Source: Helicobacter ibis
Lineage (GTDB): Bacteria > Campylobacterota > Campylobacteria > Campylobacterales > Helicobacteraceae
Reading direction: 5' to 3'
Assembly: GCF_027859255.1 (NCBI RefSeq)
Contig: NZ_JAQHXR010000002.1
Coordinates: 1-64,000 of the forward strand
DNA length: 64,000 nucleotides
Shown here: positions 45,547 to 54,501 of the stretch, piece after piece
How the letters are laid out: every line of letters starts with the position of its first letter
How positions within the stretch are numbered: position 1 is the first letter of the stretch
Notes under the pieces: model-generated
What the model saw: only the letters and a program-made list of their open reading frames with translations
Told to the model about the DNA's origin: nothing
Databases searched by the model: none
Program-made: the position numbers and the translations under genes

Positions 45547-46372
45547 CTATAAACTTCATACTTAAATCAATCCACCTAGCTTGATGTATTATAGAACCAC
45601 TAGAAATAGCATCTATACCGCTATTTGCATATTCTAAAATATTATCTAAAGTAATATTACCACTAGCTTCAATTAATACATGGGGCGCTATATCATTCCT
45701 TAATCTCACACACTTTATTATGTCATCTATCTGCATATTATCACACATAATAATATCCACACCACTACTTAGTGCCTCTTTAAAAAATCGAATATCCTCA
45801 CACTCAACTTCTATTTTTGAAGTCCATGGAATCTTGCTTTTAGCTTTTTCTACAAATTCTTTTAAGTTAGAAATATTAGCCATATGAGTATCTTTTAGCA
45901 TTAAACAATCATCTAAACCCAATCTATGATTTACAATTCCACCTTGTTTAGATGAGTATTTTTCAAACTCCCTTAAAAGAGGCCTAGTTTTCCTAGTATC
46001 TAGTATTTTGCACTTTGTATTTTGTAGTTTTTTTGCGTATTTATTAGCATTTGTAGCAATCCCACTTGAATGTTGTAAAATATTTAATAACACTCTCTCA
46101 ATAGATAAAATATCACGATCAAGCCCAGAAATATTTAAAATAATATCCCCACTTTTAAATTCATTAGAATCATGTATTAAAAACTCACAATCAACTCCAA
46201 CCAACTCACACAACCTAGTTATATAAATTTCACCTGATAAAATTCCGCTATCTTTAGCTATCACTCTTGTTTTGACTATCTTTTTGTCTGATAGCAAATA
46301 ATATAAATCCCCTCTACCATTATCCTCTAATAATGCTTGTTTTAAAAAATCGTCTAACAAAATCTTTAACAT
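45536..46372 (-). CDS. nadC: Quinolinate phosphoribosyltransferase NadC
   Basis: NadC joins quinolinate with PRPP to give nicotinate mononucleotide, the committed step of NAD synthesis. The 278-residue product has LLEDNGRGDL (about 14-23), NILQHSSGIATNANKY (about 95-110), DTRKTRPLLREFEKYS (about 123-138), GGIVNHRLGLDD and LIEASGNITLDNI (about 240-252). The length is standard. It sits between nadA (8-base gap) and thiL. Confidence 0.96.
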   Translation of the reverse strand: MLKILLDDFLKQALLEDNGRGDLYYLLSDKKIVKTRVIAKDSGILSGEIYITRLCELVGVDCEFLIHDSNEFKSGDIILNISGLDRDILSIERVLLNILQHSSGIATNANKYAKKLQNTKCKILDTRKTRPLLREFEKYSSKQGGIVNHRLGLDDCLMLKDTHMANISNLKEFVEKAKSKIPWTSKIEVECEDIRFFKEALSSGVDIIMCDNMQIDDIIKCVRLRNDIAPHVLIEASGNITLDNILEYANSGIDAISSGSIIHQARWIDLSMKFIDER

Positions 46373-46380
46373 AATAACTC

Positions 46381-47376
46381 CTATGAGAGTTCTAACATCT
46401 TATCTAATGCTATCTTGGCCTTTAGAGCAACATCGCTATTTAAAATTATTTCATTATAAGCCTCACCGCTATCTATAGCATTTAGTGAATTCAGCACATC
46501 TTGCAGGGTTGTTTCATTCATTGTTGGACATTCTGGCTTTGTAGAAGATAGGACAAATGTATTTTGGATTCCATTCTTACTAGGTCTTAGACGATTTACC
46601 AAATTAAACTCTGTTCCAACCGCAACCTTCTGACTATCATCTAACCCATTTACAAAGCTTATGATCTGGCTAGTAGAGCCAACAAAATCAGCCTTTTGCA
46701 CGACTTCTGGCGGACATTCTGGATGAACTGCTATTAATATATCTTTATATTTCTCTTTAAAAAACTCTATATCCTCCACCTTAAAAAGCTGATGAACAGA
46801 GCAAAATCCATCATAACAAATCACATCACTTAAAATTACATCTTCTTTGCTATCTATCCCTAATACTACACTCTTTAACCCCTGTGATTGCGCTAGATTC
46901 TGTCCCAAGCATCTATCTGGCAAGAAAAATATCTTTTTATTTTGCTTTAGTGCATAATCCATTATTTTTTTTGCATTAGAACTAGTGCATACAACTCCGC
47001 CTAACTCGGCTACTTTTGCTTTGACTTCAGCATTTGAGTTAATATATGTAATAGGAAAAACTTCATCTATACCATAGCTTTTTAGAATCTCTATTGACTT
47101 ATCAAAATATGTATCATCTATCATTCTAGCCATAGAGCAACAAGCAATTTTTGGCATAAAAACCCTCTTTTTTGGTGCTAATATCTTAACACTCTGCCCC
47201 ATAAACCCAACACCGCAAAATAATACAATGTCCTCATTGCTAGAACTTGCCTTTCTTGCTAACTCTAAACTATCTCCAACTAAGTCTGCTATCTCAACTA
47301 TGCAATCTTGTTGATAATAATGTGCTACAAGCAAAACATTGTTTTTTTCTTTAAGATTCTTTATTTCCTGTATCAT
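46381..47376 (-). CDS. nadA: Quinolinate synthase NadA
   Basis: NadA makes quinolinate from iminoaspartate and dihydroxyacetone phosphate using a 4Fe-4S cluster. The 331-residue product has [19 protein letters not shown] (residues about 13-31), [18 protein letters not shown], the cysteine of ACCSMA (about residue 77), VHPECPPEV (about 225) and [10 protein letters not shown]. The nadB gene is absent here. Its ATG is inside the psd 3' end (26-base overlap) with GGAG upstream. Confidence 0.97.
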   Translation of the reverse strand: MIQEIKNLKEKNNVLLVAHYYQQDCIVEIADLVGDSLELARKASSSNEDIVLFCGVGFMGQSVKILAPKKRVFMPKIACCSMARMIDDTYFDKSIEILKSYGIDEVFPITYINSNAEVKAKVAELGGVVCTSSNAKKIMDYALKQNKKIFFLPDRCLGQNLAQSQGLKSVVLGIDSKEDVILSDVICYDGFCSVHQLFKVEDIEFFKEKYKDILIAVHPECPPEVVQKADFVGSTSQIISFVNGLDDSQKVAVGTEFNLVNRLRPSKNGIQNTFVLSSTKPECPTMNETTLQDVLNSLNAIDSGEAYNEIILNSDVALKAKIALDKMLELS

Positions 47377-48142
47377 GGCTTACTCCTATATCATTACCAA
47401 ATAACACCTTATTACCTGATTCTACATTATAATTCCAACCCTTAGTTATCATAACTATGGTAGAACCCATCTCAAAATACCCTATTTCATCACCTTTATT
47501 AATCTTTATGTCATCTAATATAATCACACAAGAATCTTTTTTATCTATCAGCTCTGGTGTTATATGTATTTGGATTCTACCGACATTTAACGCACCTATT
47601 GCCACAATAAAAAACTCATTATCATAGAAATCAACGCACTCTAGCACAACTCTTTTATTTTTGGTAAAAAGATTTTCAACATTCTTTAGTGCAAAATTAT
47701 TCACCGGATATAAAGCACCCTTTATAAACCTCACCTTTTTTACTATTAGATTCGTTGGAGCATGGAATCTATGGTAATTACTTGGAGATAAATAGATATT
47801 TATAAACTCATAATCATCATCTATGCTTTTATCCAAAAAGTCAGATACAACATACTCTTCTCCCTTTATTTGCAATGCTTTATTGTTTGTGCATTTTCCT
47901 ACTTCAGTTATCAATCCATCGCTAGGCGAGATTAATACACTTAAATCCTCCAAAAACTCTCTCTCCCTAACCAAAGAACGAGTAAAAAGAGAATTTAAAC
48001 TCCTATAAGATTCAATGCTATCAAATTCATCTAATGAGATATTAAATAACTTAACATAAGCTTTATTTATAAGAATCTGTAAAGGTGTGAAAAAGCAAAA
48101 ATGAGAAATATACTCAAATATTTTCGAAATAACCAAAGTCAT
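47351..48142 (-). CDS. psd: Phosphatidylserine decarboxylase
   Basis: Psd makes phosphatidylethanolamine in the inner membrane. The 263-residue proenzyme is of the short Helicobacter type and shows [12 protein letters not shown] (about 86-97), [13 protein letters not shown] (about 138-150) and the self-cleavage site EMGSTIVM (about 227-234), where Gly-Ser splits to form the pyruvoyl group. The N terminus is moderately hydrophobic. It starts one base after bpt and overlaps nadA. Confidence 0.95.
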   Translation of the reverse strand: MTLVISKIFEYISHFCFFTPLQILINKAYVKLFNISLDEFDSIESYRSLNSLFTRSLVREREFLEDLSVLISPSDGLITEVGKCTNNKALQIKGEEYVVSDFLDKSIDDDYEFINIYLSPSNYHRFHAPTNLIVKKVRFIKGALYPVNNFALKNVENLFTKNKRVVLECVDFYDNEFFIVAIGALNVGRIQIHITPELIDKKDSCVIILDDIKINKGDEIGYFEMGSTIVMITKGWNYNVESGNKVLFGNDIGVSHDTGNKES

Positions 48143-48143
48143 A

Positions 48144-48857
48144 TCATTCCTTTATCCATATGCATTTATCCTCCAAAGTTGGTCTATTAAGCAAAATCTC
48201 AAATGGCTTAAACTTCTCTTTATAGCCCATAGCATAGTGATTTTTTATCCAATAACCAGGATATAAATAAGGTATATTATATGATTTTGCAAATTGTATT
48301 TGCTTTAATATAGAATAAGTGCCTATTGAATACTTCTTGAAATCATGGTCATAATAACAATACACAGATGATATAGCATCAGGCAGTATATCAACTAACG
48401 CAACACCTATTAGCAAATCCTCAAAATAATAGTCAAACTCATAGCCAAACTCCTCATATCCAGCAACAAATGTATCATAATAATTATCAAGTGTGATTTG
48501 AGTGTAATTCCACTTTTTCTTACGATTCATATATCTGTGATATTTGTCATATAGCATTAGATGTTCTTGTGTTACATGAGGTCTATTTATTACAACCTTA
48601 ATTGGATTTTTTAAGATTCTCTTATGCGATTTACTAAACTCAAAAGCTTGACAATCCTGTCTAATTGTTACACAGGCATTACAAGTAGAGCAAATAGGTA
48701 CAAAGAAATAATGACCAAACCTTCGCCAACCTCTCTCAAGAAGTGTCATATAAAAGTCATTTGTGCATTGTTTGATATAGAAATATTTCATATTCGATTC
48801 TAAGCCTTCTAAGTAACTGCACTTAGATAGGCTATTTTCTAACTCAAAAACTTCCAT
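48144..48857 (-). CDS. bpt: Aspartate/glutamate leucyltransferase Bpt
   Basis: Bpt (Ate-related) adds leucine to N-terminal Asp or Glu of proteins, marking them for ClpAP by the N-degron route. The 237-residue product has the Cys-rich N-terminal region (CSYLEG, then CSTCNACVTIRQDC at about 57-70) and the C-terminal segment with VALVDILPDAISSVYCYYDHDF and YLYPGYWIKNHYAMGYKEKFKP that are family hallmarks. It sits between mltC-like and psd. Confidence 0.93.
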   Translation of the reverse strand: MEVFELENSLSKCSYLEGLESNMKYFYIKQCTNDFYMTLLERGWRRFGHYFFVPICSTCNACVTIRQDCQAFEFSKSHKRILKNPIKVVINRPHVTQEHLMLYDKYHRYMNRKKKWNYTQITLDNYYDTFVAGYEEFGYEFDYYFEDLLIGVALVDILPDAISSVYCYYDHDFKKYSIGTYSILKQIQFAKSYNIPYLYPGYWIKNHYAMGYKEKFKPFEILLNRPTLEDKCIWIKE

Positions 48858-48861
48858 GAAC

Positions 48862-50073
48862 TCACTTCAAGCCCAAGAGCACATTCTTATCCTCCAAGGC
48901 TACATGCCCTTGAAACTCTTTTTTAGCAGTTGTAACTTTATGTAAATAATTTCTAGCTTCTTCATATTTCAATGAAGTTCTTAGCTTCTTATATACATCA
49001 GCAGAAGACATAGAATTTATTATCTCAACTGCCTTTTTTCTATCCTTGTGAAACACAGATAGCACATTCCCACTACCAGTATTATAAGCAGCTATAACAC
49101 AATATTCTTGTGAGAGAGAATTATTTATTCCCTTTAAATACCTAGTAAATAAAATATTTAGATATGTCGAACCATATTGTATATTTGTCTTTGGGGTAAA
49201 GAGCATTTCTTTAGTTGGGATTCCATCTGTATTGTTTAATGCCTTATACACATCTCTACCAGCACTTCCGGGCACAACTTGCATAAGCCCATAAGCAGGT
49301 ATATGACTTACGGCATATGGGTTAAAATGACTTTCTGTCTTTATAATCGCAAAAATCAAAGCTTGTTCTAGCTTATACTCTTTTGCAAATAAAGCAACAA
49401 ACTCACCATACTTATGCTCACTTTGAATCTCTCTATCTTCAACCATATTAAATTGAACATAATGAGCCTTTTTTTGAACCCCATTTTGGGTAAATTCTTT
49501 TGTTTGCAACTTGTTATTTACAAGATAGTCAGCATATTTATTTGCCCTCCAAGGATAAAGCACAGAAACGCCATCATTATCCTTAACTAAGTCTGCTAGA
49601 TATGGCTTACCAGAATATTCTATATCCTTATCAGAATACAAATCAACACCTTCTGGGTCTTCAGGAGTAAGAAGAGTTGTTACAATAGCTTTGTGCAATG
49701 ATTGCTTTGGATTCTTCTCATCTAGTGTATATACTGAAATAACACCTTTGTTAAAATCAACTTCGGCACGAGAAAGATAAGAATCTGTATATTTAACATA
49801 CACATCTTGCGAAGCAGTTGGAGTATTACTTCCCCATTTTTTTGACGCGTTTTGTGTAAGTTTTGTTACTGCTTCTTTAAATCTAATAGGAAGATTTTTA
49901 ATATCTTCTTCTAGTTTTTGAGGATTTGTAGCATATGATACTGCTTTTTTTATAATTTGTTCTCTAGTTGGTGCTGCTTGTGGATTATAAATTACATCTC
50001 TATATCCAAGCAGACAACCACCTAAAAACAAACCGCCAGCTATACTAAATAAACAAAGTTTATAGAATCTCAA
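48862..50073 (-). CDS. Membrane-bound lytic murein transglycosylase (MltC-like)
   Basis: The enzyme cuts peptidoglycan between MurNAc and GlcNAc, making anhydro ends. The 403-residue product has a lipoprotein signal (residues 1-20, FLGGC with Cys20), an N-terminal DUF3393-type region (about 30-200) and a C-terminal SLT domain (about 225-370) with catalytic Glu in IIKTESHFNPYAVS, PAYGLMQVVPGSAGRDVY and VIAAYNTGSGNV. The two-domain layout fits MltC rather than MltD or Slt. It overlaps the DJ-1 gene by four bases. Confidence 0.88.
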   Translation of the reverse strand: MRFYKLCLFSIAGGLFLGGCLLGYRDVIYNPQAAPTREQIIKKAVSYATNPQKLEEDIKNLPIRFKEAVTKLTQNASKKWGSNTPTASQDVYVKYTDSYLSRAEVDFNKGVISVYTLDEKNPKQSLHKAIVTTLLTPEDPEGVDLYSDKDIEYSGKPYLADLVKDNDGVSVLYPWRANKYADYLVNNKLQTKEFTQNGVQKKAHYVQFNMVEDREIQSEHKYGEFVALFAKEYKLEQALIFAIIKTESHFNPYAVSHIPAYGLMQVVPGSAGRDVYKALNNTDGIPTKEMLFTPKTNIQYGSTYLNILFTRYLKGINNSLSQEYCVIAAYNTGSGNVLSVFHKDRKKAVEIINSMSSADVYKKLRTSLKYEEARNYLHKVTTAKKEFQGHVALEDKNVLLGLK

Positions 50074-50621
50074 GCGTGCAACATCCCCTCTCTTATAGAT
50101 TTAGAAACATCACTACCCTCAAGTATAGAAGCTAGATACAATCCAAATTCAAGTGCAGTAGCCGGTCCTTGTGAAGTAATAATATTTTTATCATGAATTA
50201 CAGGCTTTATAGCAGTGTAGTTTTTAGCTTTGATATTCTCTTTAACACTAGGATAGCATGTAAATTGTAGCTCTCCTAGAATATCTAACTTATCCAAAAA
50301 TAAAGGAGCAGCACAAATAGCAGATATTATTTTTCCTTTCTTGTGAATATTACTTACAATGCTACTAAGCTCATTAGATTCCATCATACCCATAACACCA
50401 CCATATCCACCTGGCAAAACAACAGCATCAACAGAATCTACACTAACATTGCTTAACAATTTATCAGCCACTACCTTTACATTTCCTTGAGAAGTAACCT
50501 CCAAACTATTACTAATACTAACTAGAGCAACATTGCTACCTGCTCTACGCAAGACATCAACTACGGCTATACATTCTATCTCTTCAAAGCCATTAGCTAA
50601 AATAACCATTACATTTTTCAT
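50070..50621 (-). CDS. DJ-1/PfpI-family protein
   Basis: The 183-residue protein has the DJ-1 fold: VILANGFEEIECIAVVDVLRRAG (about 6-28), VLPGGYGGVMGM (about 68-79), the nucleophile elbow ISAICAAPLFLDK with Cys99 or close to it, and the TSQGPATALEFGLYLA segment (about 148-163). This subgroup (YajL/DJ-1) is linked to chaperone, deglycase or redox roles, which remain debated. Its start codon shares a base with the efp stop (TAATG), so it is coupled to efp. Confidence 0.9.
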   Translation of the reverse strand: MKNVMVILANGFEEIECIAVVDVLRRAGSNVALVSISNSLEVTSQGNVKVVADKLLSNVSVDSVDAVVLPGGYGGVMGMMESNELSSIVSNIHKKGKIISAICAAPLFLDKLDILGELQFTCYPSVKENIKAKNYTAIKPVIHDKNIITSQGPATALEFGLYLASILEGSDVSKSIREGMLHA

Positions 50622-51184
50622 TATTTTACCTTATCTAAATACTCGCCTGTTTCTGTATTTACCCTAATTACATCACCTTCTAGCACATGATATGGCACTT
50701 GCACAACCGCACCTGTCTCAAGTGTAGCTGGTTTTTTACCTGCACTTGTTGTATCACCTTTGAAGTTTGGTGGAGTTTCTACTATCTTTAATTCAACACT
50801 TTGTGGCACACTAACAGTTATTGCCTTTCCATTATGAAAGAGGATTGACACTGCCATGCCATCTATCATCCACTTAGCAGAATCTGCTACTTGATCCTTA
50901 CTTAGCCCAATTTGCTCATAGCTTTCATTATCCATAAATTGATAATAATCACCATCATGGTATAAGAACTGCATCGAACGCTCTTGCAAATTTGGCTCAT
51001 CACATTTATCGCCAGCATGGAAAGTTTTTTCCAACACTCTACCATCCAAAAAAGACTTCATCTTAACTCTAACAAAAGCCGCACCTTTACCAGGCTTTAC
51101 ATGTTGATATTCTGTGATCCTGTATGGAATCCCTTCTAGCTCAACTTTTAAACCCTTTTTCAAATCTCCCATTGAATACGCCAT
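50621..51184 (-). CDS. efp: Elongation factor P
   Basis: EF-P rescues ribosomes at polyproline stretches. The 187-residue product has the KOW-like N-domain with [12 protein letters not shown], whose second lysine (about residue 34) is the modification site in the family, and the C-terminal OB domains with [20 protein letters not shown] and [27 protein letters not shown]. No EpmA/B is seen in the window. It follows fba by 13 bases; the isomerase-fba-efp order is that of H. pylori HP0175-HP0177. Confidence 0.97.
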   Translation of the reverse strand: MAYSMGDLKKGLKVELEGIPYRITEYQHVKPGKGAAFVRVKMKSFLDGRVLEKTFHAGDKCDEPNLQERSMQFLYHDGDYYQFMDNESYEQIGLSKDQVADSAKWMIDGMAVSILFHNGKAITVSVPQSVELKIVETPPNFKGDTTSAGKKPATLETGAVVQVPYHVLEGDVIRVNTETGEYLDKVK

Positions 51185-51197
51185 TTATATCCTTTTA

Positions 51198-52121
51198 TTA
51201 AATTTTTCCTGCACTGCCTAGAATCTCCATTCTCTCTGCAATAACTTCTTTCATAAAATCCTTTGCAGGAGTGAAGAATTTTCTTAAATCAAACTCGCTT
51301 GCATTCTCGTTTGCCACTTTTCTAACTTGCGACATAAAAGCAATTCTTAAATCAGTATCAGTATTAATTTTATTAATACCACCCCTTACTGCTTCTTTTA
51401 GAAAATCAAATGGAACACCCTTGCTGCCTTTTAAGTCTCCACCAGTGTTTAAAAATGCCTCCCTAACATTATCAGGAATCGCACTTGCACCATGAAGAAC
51501 TAATGGAATCTTGGTTAATTTCTTAACTTCAATCAACCTCTCAAAGTCTAATTTTGGCTCACCTTTAAACTTAAAAGCCCCATGACTAGTGCCAATCGCA
51601 GGAGCTAGAAAATCAACATTAGACTCTCTTACAAACTCTTCTGCTTCTTTTGGATTTACAAGACATGCATCTTTTTCATCTACAGAGATATTATCTTCAA
51701 TGCCCATTAGCCTACCAAGCTCTGCTTCTACGCTAACTCCAGCATTATGTGCTACTTCTACCACTCTTTTTGTCTCATGTAAATTTTCTGCAAATGGGTG
51801 ATGAGAAGCATCAATCATTACAGAAGTAAATCCAGCACGAATCGCCTTTATACATGATTCAAAGCTCGTCCCATGATCTAGGTGCAATGCAACGGGAATA
51901 TGCGGATAACGATTAGCTAGAATTTTAACCATTCCAACAGCCATATCAATACCCATATACTTAATAGCTCCCTCACTTGCTTGAACGATAATTGGAGAGC
52001 TTTTTTTATCTGCTGCTTCAAAGATAGTGCTTAGCATTTCATAATTTACAAAGTTAAATGCTCCAACGCCGTAATTTTCAATATTAGCTTTACTTAGAAT
52101 CTCACTACCACTAACTAGCAT
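51198..52121 (-). CDS. fba: Fructose-bisphosphate aldolase, class II
   Basis: Fba cleaves fructose 1,6-bisphosphate or makes it in gluconeogenesis, using zinc. The 307-residue product has the zinc-binding HLDHGTSFE (about 79-87), SVMIDASHHPFAENL (about 95-109), EAELGRLMGIED (about 132-143), GTSHGAFK (about 178) and LVLHGASAIPD (about 209-219). In Helicobacter, glycolysis is incomplete and this enzyme mostly runs toward sugar synthesis. It sits 4 bases after the PEB4-like gene. Confidence 0.97.
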   Translation of the reverse strand: MLVSGSEILSKANIENYGVGAFNFVNYEMLSTIFEAADKKSSPIIVQASEGAIKYMGIDMAVGMVKILANRYPHIPVALHLDHGTSFESCIKAIRAGFTSVMIDASHHPFAENLHETKRVVEVAHNAGVSVEAELGRLMGIEDNISVDEKDACLVNPKEAEEFVRESNVDFLAPAIGTSHGAFKFKGEPKLDFERLIEVKKLTKIPLVLHGASAIPDNVREAFLNTGGDLKGSKGVPFDFLKEAVRGGINKINTDTDLRIAFMSQVRKVANENASEFDLRKFFTPAKDFMKEVIAERMEILGSAGKI

Positions 52122-52125
52122 ATTC

Positions 52126-52941
52126 TTACTTTACTAACTCGATTTTTGCTTTAGATCTTAGTTCCTCACCCTCTTTTTTGGTATTTTCTTGGAACTTTTT
52201 TAGCTTTAAGTTTTGTTCAATTTGCTTTTCTACATCTTTTAGAGCTAAAGTAGAAGTAGCCTTCTTATCTTCAGCATAGATAATGTGATAGCCAAATTGT
52301 GTTTTAACAGGGCTTTGAGTGAAGCTTCCTTTTTTAAGCTTAAATGCAGCATCGGCAAATTCAGGCACAACCTGCCCCTTAGCTATCCAGCCTAGAGAAC
52401 CACCATTTTGTGCTGAACCATCTTTTGACTTAGCTCTTGCTATTTCTGAAAATTTAGCTTCAACATTTTTTCCTGCTTTTTTTAATTCTGCAATTATATC
52501 CTTTGCTTCTTTTTCATTATTTACTAGGATATGCTTTGCTTTTACAGATTCTGGTTGGACAAATTTATCTTTATTGTCATTATAGAATTTCTTTATTTCT
52601 GCATTAGAAACTTTAGTTTTCTCAACCTCTTTTCTCATCCATATTTCAAGCATTAAATCTTCTTCTACACTAGCCATTGCTTCTTTGTATTCTTTAGAGT
52701 TTTGAATCTTATCTTTCTTAGCCTCATCAATTAGTAGTTTTCTTTCTATTGCTTGATTTATTACTTGTGTTTTCATCTCTTCTGGTAATTGCTCAAAAGA
52801 AACTCCCGGCATAGCTCTCATTAGTGCTGCTACATCTTTTTCTGTTATTTCATCTCCATTTACCTTAGCAAAAGTCTTTGCATTTGCAATCCCGCCTAGA
52901 AGTGCAACTGATAATACTGAACTTAAAACTGCTTTTTTCAT
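52126..52941 (-). CDS. Periplasmic peptidyl-prolyl isomerase, PEB4/CBF2-like (parvulin)
   Basis: The 271-residue product has a signal peptide (1-21, ending NAKTF or just before), a SurA-like N-terminal helical chaperone region (about 22-125), the parvulin domain (about 130-230, with VKAKHILVNNEKEAKDII, FSEIARAKSKDGSAQNGGSLGWI and FGYHIIYAED) and a C-terminal helix. It probably aids folding and outer membrane biogenesis in the periplasm. Campylobacter PEB4 is the model. It leads a ten-gene minus-strand run. Confidence 0.92.
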   Translation of the reverse strand: MKKAVLSSVLSVALLGGIANAKTFAKVNGDEITEKDVAALMRAMPGVSFEQLPEEMKTQVINQAIERKLLIDEAKKDKIQNSKEYKEAMASVEEDLMLEIWMRKEVEKTKVSNAEIKKFYNDNKDKFVQPESVKAKHILVNNEKEAKDIIAELKKAGKNVEAKFSEIARAKSKDGSAQNGGSLGWIAKGQVVPEFADAAFKLKKGSFTQSPVKTQFGYHIIYAEDKKATSTLALKDVEKQIEQNLKLKKFQENTKKEGEELRSKAKIELVK

Positions 52942-52957
52942 GTGTTCTACCTCATTT

Positions 52958-52975
52958 AAAATTTTGCAAAATTTT
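52958..52975. promoter_or_regulatory. Perfect 18-bp palindrome upstream of the PEB4-like gene
   Basis: AAAATTTTGCAAAATTTT reads the same on both strands and lies 17 bases before the ATG. It could be a dimeric-regulator site or an RNA stem. In AT-rich DNA short palindromes are common, but an 18-bp perfect one is unusual. Confidence 0.35.
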
Positions 52976-53016
52976 ACTTATTATTGTTTAATGTTTAATT
53001 AACAAAACCATTCTCA

Positions 53017-54099
53017 TTACTCTTTTATTGGCAATAAAACAGAATTCAAAACACTTAGTGCTTCATATCTTATTATCTTTGCTTCCATACTTTGAAAATA
53101 TAGCTCCATATTGCTAGGTGTTAATATATTAGTTTTATGTCTAATTGAATCTATATGCATGGAGTTTAAATCCATGTCATAATGTTCAGAATCTCTGTAG
53201 CTTTCAATATTATCTGCATAATCTAAATCATCAAACCCATAAACATATGCATTAGGATATTTACTAATCTCTACAATTAACCATTTATAAAACTCTCTAT
53301 TTTTTACAAACGCATCTTTACTGTCTACTCTATAATGAAATTTAGAATAAGTAGGGATAATTAGATGAAACTTGGTTTGTGGATTCTGCTTAATATATTT
53401 GATGAGTGAATTATTAGCTAGGTTTTGTAGTTTTGTAAAATCATGTGTTGTATTTTTAGTTTCAAAAGGCTCTATTTTTATGTTTTTGAAATATTTTATA
53501 GCCTCTTGCCTATCGTATTTTAGCCAATTTTCAACTCCGCCAAACATATGCCTAAAATCACTATCTAGTCCCCATCTTGCAAGCTTAATAAATCTTCTTT
53601 GTCCACGCAATTTACACTAGTTTGCCATAGCATGACACATAATTTATATATATATTTTAAAATCATCTAAGTAATTTTCATCATAAAGAAATCTAAACTC
53701 ATTTTTATATTTGGCATTTTCAAATGGATCTAGTGAGTAAATGATGCTTTTAGGATTCTTCACTCTAAATAGATAATCTAAAATTACCCCTCTTTCATCA
53801 AAAGTAGATGAAGGAGCAGATATATTAACCCAATTTCCACCTAGCTTTTCATTTGCTTCTAATGAATCTGTATTCTCCAGCATGAAAGTTACAACAATAC
53901 ATGAATCAAAGTCATAATTTTGAATAATCCCTCTAGCGCTTAAACACATATCAGTAAAAAATGTCTTATCTCTAAAATATGGCTTATGATAAATTTGCAA
54001 AGGATCATATAAATACATCACAAAACCCATAACTAATAACATAAACAAAGGAAAAACTATAGAGACAATAATAAAAATTCTTGCAAAATATTGTTTTAT
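53017..54099 (-). pseudogene. Degraded AlgJ/DltD-like (SGNH-type) O-acetylation protein
   Basis: Three in-frame pieces together look like one gene: a segment from about 54099 (KQYFARIF...; no ATG), the open part 53644-54048 with LLVMGFVMYLYDPLQIYHKPYF and MLENTDSLEANEKLGGNWVNI, and 53017-53610 with DYADNIESYRDSEHYDMDLN. Two in-frame stops (TAA at 53644-53646, then TAG nine codons later) separate the last two. The GxS nucleophile motif expected before MLENT is replaced by VVTF. The family modifies sugars or peptidoglycan with an MBOAT partner; the adjacent fragment at 54116-54438 is that partner. A sequencing or assembly error is the alternative. Confidence 0.7.
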
Positions 54100-54101
54100 T
54101 T

Positions 54102-54115
54102 AAAAAAAAAAAAAA
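54102..54115. repeat. A14 homopolymer tract (T14 on the coding strand)
   Basis: A run of 14 A residues lies between the two O-acetylation fragments. It is long enough for slippage. On the minus strand it is followed by AAATAAAAC, so a TAA closes the frame of the downstream fragment whatever the tract length. Confidence 0.9.
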
Positions 54116-54438
54116 CAAAGTTAGAAGTCTAAAGTTTTCTAAGAAAAATGTCGTATATTTGAATATAAATAGCAATAAAAGATTAAAACAAATACCAACT
54201 ATTAGTCTATATTTTGCCCCCCCCCCGCAGAGAGTATGCTTTTATGTAAAAGGAAGTTTATAATTATTGAAAATAATAAAAGTGGTAAATATAAAAAATT
54301 CCAAAATCCATAGAAAAATAAACTACCACATAATAAAAATACTTTAGCATAGACAAAATTATAAAAACGCAATATATAAAAACCAATTAGCATAATTGGA
54401 AGAAATGCAAAGATAAATATGTATGAGCTAAAGAGCAT
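54116..54438 (-). pseudogene. N-terminal fragment of an MBOAT O-acyltransferase (PatA/AlgI-like) with a G10 tract
   Basis: The frame starts at ATG 54438 with AGGA upstream and encodes MBOAT-type membrane helices for about 70 residues (MLFSSYIFIFAFLPIMLIGFY..., LLCGSLFFYGFWNFLYLPLL). At a G10 tract it shifts and stops after 78 residues. If the tract had 11 G (or 8), the frame would continue with AKYRLIVGICFNLLLLF and IFKYTTFFLENF, the expected family sequence, up to the T14 run; the rest of the domain (about 350 residues) is missing. So it is both phase-shifted and deleted. Intact homologues transfer acetyl groups to peptidoglycan or polysaccharides. Confidence 0.8.
54217..54226. repeat. C10 (G10 on coding strand) slippage tract
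   Basis: Ten C residues in a row within the MBOAT-like frame, an exceptional run in this AT-rich DNA. Poly-G tracts of 8-12 are classic phase-variation switches in Campylobacter and Helicobacter. At G10 the frame is off; G11 or G8 reopens it. Confidence 0.95.
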
Positions 54439-54465
54439 GTAGATCCTATAATAAAAACTTGTAGC

Positions 54466-54498
54466 TATTTGTCATTAAGCCTAGCTTAATGACAAATA
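54466..54498 (-). terminator. Strong terminator of nrfHA
   Basis: TATTTGTCATTAAGC (54466-54480) and GCTTAATGACAAATA (54484-54498) form a perfect 15-bp stem with a three-base loop three bases after the nrfA stop. On the minus strand a GTTTTTATT run follows nine bases after the stem. Confidence 0.8.
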
Positions 54499-54501
54499 AT
54501 A

